A stretch of DNA of 64,000 nt from Vagococcus teuberi. GTDB lineage: Bacteria > Bacillota > Bacilli > Lactobacillales > Vagococcaceae. The notes beneath the pieces are model-generated. The model did not search any database. It was not told the DNA's origin and saw nothing but the letters and a program-made list of their open reading frames with translations. Positions 62,760 through 64,000 of this stretch are shown here, in pieces (the stretch's first letter is position 1; each line of letters opens with the position of its first letter). The position numbers were made by a program, and so were the translations under genes. Location: NCBI RefSeq assembly GCF_001870205.1, contig NZ_CP017267.1:1290501-1354500 (forward strand). Reading direction: 5' to 3'.

Positions 62760-63652
62760 GAACGATTGATTGATTCCTTACGTTTCATCATATCTCTGTG
62801 GGTAATATTAGTCTTATAGTTTTCCGAAATTTTGCTTCCTAATCGCTCGGTTAAGGCAACTGAACGATGTTGACCTCCTGTACAACCAATCGCTATCGTC
62901 AAACTCATTTTTCCTTCTTTAATGTATCCTGGTAATATATCTAAAATTAAATCTTCGTATTTTTTATAGAAAGATTCTGTCATCTCTGAACTCATGACAT
63001 AATCATACACTGGCTTATCTTTTCCAGTTAACGGTCTTAGCTCCTCAACATAATGTGGGTTTGGTAAAAATCTAACATCCATGACAATGTCAGCATCAAT
63101 AGGCAAACCATATTTAAAACCAAAAGAGACCATTTCTACTCTAAAGGTATCAGAATCATGATTTTTAAAGTTTTGCATGATTTGTTCTCTTAACTCTCTT
63201 GGTGCTAGTTCAGTTGTATCTATGACAAGTTGTGCTTCCCCTTTTAACTCTTCTAAAAGGGCACGCTCTTTTTTGATTCCATCTGTTACTAAACCATCCA
63301 TTGCAAGAGGATGGGCTCTTCTTGTTTCTTTATATCGTGATACTAACTCTTGGTCTGACGCATCCAAAAACATCACCGTCGTATCAACTAATTTTGTATT
63401 CTCTATTTCAACTAGCATGCTTTGAATTTCTTCAAAAAACGCTCGAGATCTTAAATCAATAACTAATGCAATTTTAGTGATTTTACCTGACTCTTTAATC
63501 AATTCCCAAAATTTTGGAATTAACGTTGGTGGTAAGTTGTCGATACAAAAGTAACCCATATCTTCAAAACTTTGTACCGCTACAGTTTTACCTGCACCAC
63601 TCATTCCAGTAATGACTACTAATTGTAAACTATCAGTCTGGTGATCAGTCAT
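62756..63652 (-). CDS. rapZ: RNase adapter/nucleotide-binding protein RapZ (YvcJ)
   Basis: The ATG at 63652 ([20 protein letters not shown]) lies eight bases after AAGGAG and gives 298 residues. GTG and ATG codons just upstream are too close to the site. The P-loop [27 protein letters not shown]-like LVIDLRSR and the C-terminal [11 protein letters not shown] are typical. The family binds GTP or UDP-sugar; in E. coli RapZ controls the small RNA GlmZ, while the Firmicute role is less clear. Confidence 0.95.
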   Translation of the reverse strand: MTDHQTDSLQLVVITGMSGAGKTVAVQSFEDMGYFCIDNLPPTLIPKFWELIKESGKITKIALVIDLRSRAFFEEIQSMLVEIENTKLVDTTVMFLDASDQELVSRYKETRRAHPLAMDGLVTDGIKKERALLEELKGEAQLVIDTTELAPRELREQIMQNFKNHDSDTFRVEMVSFGFKYGLPIDADIVMDVRFLPNPHYVEELRPLTGKDKPVYDYVMSSEMTESFYKKYEDLILDILPGYIKEGKMSLTIAIGCTGGQHRSVALTERLGSKISENYKTNITHRDMMKRKESINRS

Positions 63653-63731
63653 ATACATCACTCCTTCTATATTCTCTATTCTACATTATAGCATACCTGG
63701 TGTATCATTCGTGAATAAAATGTACAAAAAA

Positions 63732-63759
63732 GAGAATAAGGAACACATTCCTTATTCTC
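63732..63759 (-). terminator. terminator of ftsX
   Basis: A perfect 12-bp stem (63732-63743 with 63748-63759) with six U leftward. Confidence 0.9.
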
Positions 63760-63771
63760 ACAATTTTACTA

Positions 63772-64000
63772 TTACACTTTTAAAAAGCGTCTCATTGACA
63801 TAACTGATCCAATTGACCCTATCACTACACCAACAACTATTAATAAAGCATTTAATTGCCAAATTAAGTTACCTGGCGCAATTAAGTCATAGGAAGCATT
63901 AGCAATCATACTTTTCGTAAAGATGACATAAACTCTTGGGTAAGCGAATGTTACTAATAGAACTGGGATAACGGAACCTAAAATACCAATAAATGCTCCT
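63772..64000 (-). CDS. ftsX: cell division protein FtsX, 3' end
   Basis: Only the last 76 codons are inside the window. They encode two membrane helices, GAFIGILGSVIPVLLVTFAY and LNALLIVVGVVIGSIGSVMS, and end in MRRFLKV, the typical ending of FtsX. FtsX with FtsE forms an ABC-type complex that activates peptidoglycan hydrolases outside the cell. The N-terminal part and ftsE would lie beyond the right edge. Confidence 0.88.
   Translation of the reverse strand, partial: GAFIGILGSVIPVLLVTFAYPRVYVIFTKSMIANASYDLIAPGNLIWQLNALLIVVGVVIGSIGSVMSMRRFLKV

Overview
The window is low-GC Gram-positive DNA whose gene content and order fit Lactobacillales, most likely Enterococcaceae (Vagococcus- or Enterococcus-like). 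Pointers are the xerD-scpA-scpB-rluB operon, dnaE next to pfkA-pyk (pyruvate kinase with the extra C-terminal domain), the DUF1146-murA-epuA block, DUF2929 and DUF2969 small proteins, and Shine-Dalgarno sites close to AAGGAGG. Most genes run leftward (minus strand).

Layout. 1-10.7 kb: FMN-riboswitch-controlled ribU, the rluB/scpB/scpA/xerD operon, a two-helix membrane protein of unknown function, a Fur-family regulator, cvfB, an efflux pump and pfkA-pyk. 10.8-18.8 kb: dnaE, a DUF2929 protein, two more efflux pumps (one behind a likely transcription attenuator), a glutamine-amidotransferase-like hydrolase and a lipoprotein. 18.9-19.85 kb: a decayed ISL3-type element that cuts off a small gene. 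19.9-32.3 kb: rpmG, a class B penicillin-binding protein, dfrA-thyA behind an ABC-F gene broken by a tandem duplication, hpf, comFC and a comFA broken by an insertion of about 150 bp, a lipase-like hydrolase, yigZ and a GntR regulator. 32.35-41.1 kb: tRNA-Gln and tRNA-Tyr, a branched-chain amino acid ABC transporter operon (livJHMGF-acuB) with a good CodY box, yidD, murA-epuA, DUF1146 and a second ISL3 remnant in opposite orientation.

41-53.5 kb holds a nearly complete allantoin-utilisation locus: an NCS1 permease and allantoinase, then a second unit of MFS carrier, allC, allE, allD, the three oxamate carbamoyltransferase subunits (FdrA/AllF, YlbE/AllG, YlbF/AllH) and carbamate kinase. Together these predict allantoin to oxamate plus carbamoyl phosphate, with ATP recovered by carbamate kinase. 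No dedicated regulator gene lies in the locus. A structured leader with a cre-like site precedes the permease, and a 7-4-7 inverted repeat precedes the MFS-allC unit. An asparaginase and another MFS gene adjoin it. 56-64 kb returns to core genes: ftsW, an amidase, ffh-ylxM (whose terminator loop carries a 54-bp IS3-like miniature element), whiA-yvcK-rapZ and the 3' end of ftsX.

No CRISPR array, prophage, rRNA operon or recognisable new defence system was seen. The best candidates for something undescribed are regulatory or structural: the allantoin-operon leader, the efflux-pump attenuator, the reversible-looking 43-bp duplication in the ABC-F gene, the unidentified insert in comFA, and the MFS carrier embedded in the oxamate-producing operon.
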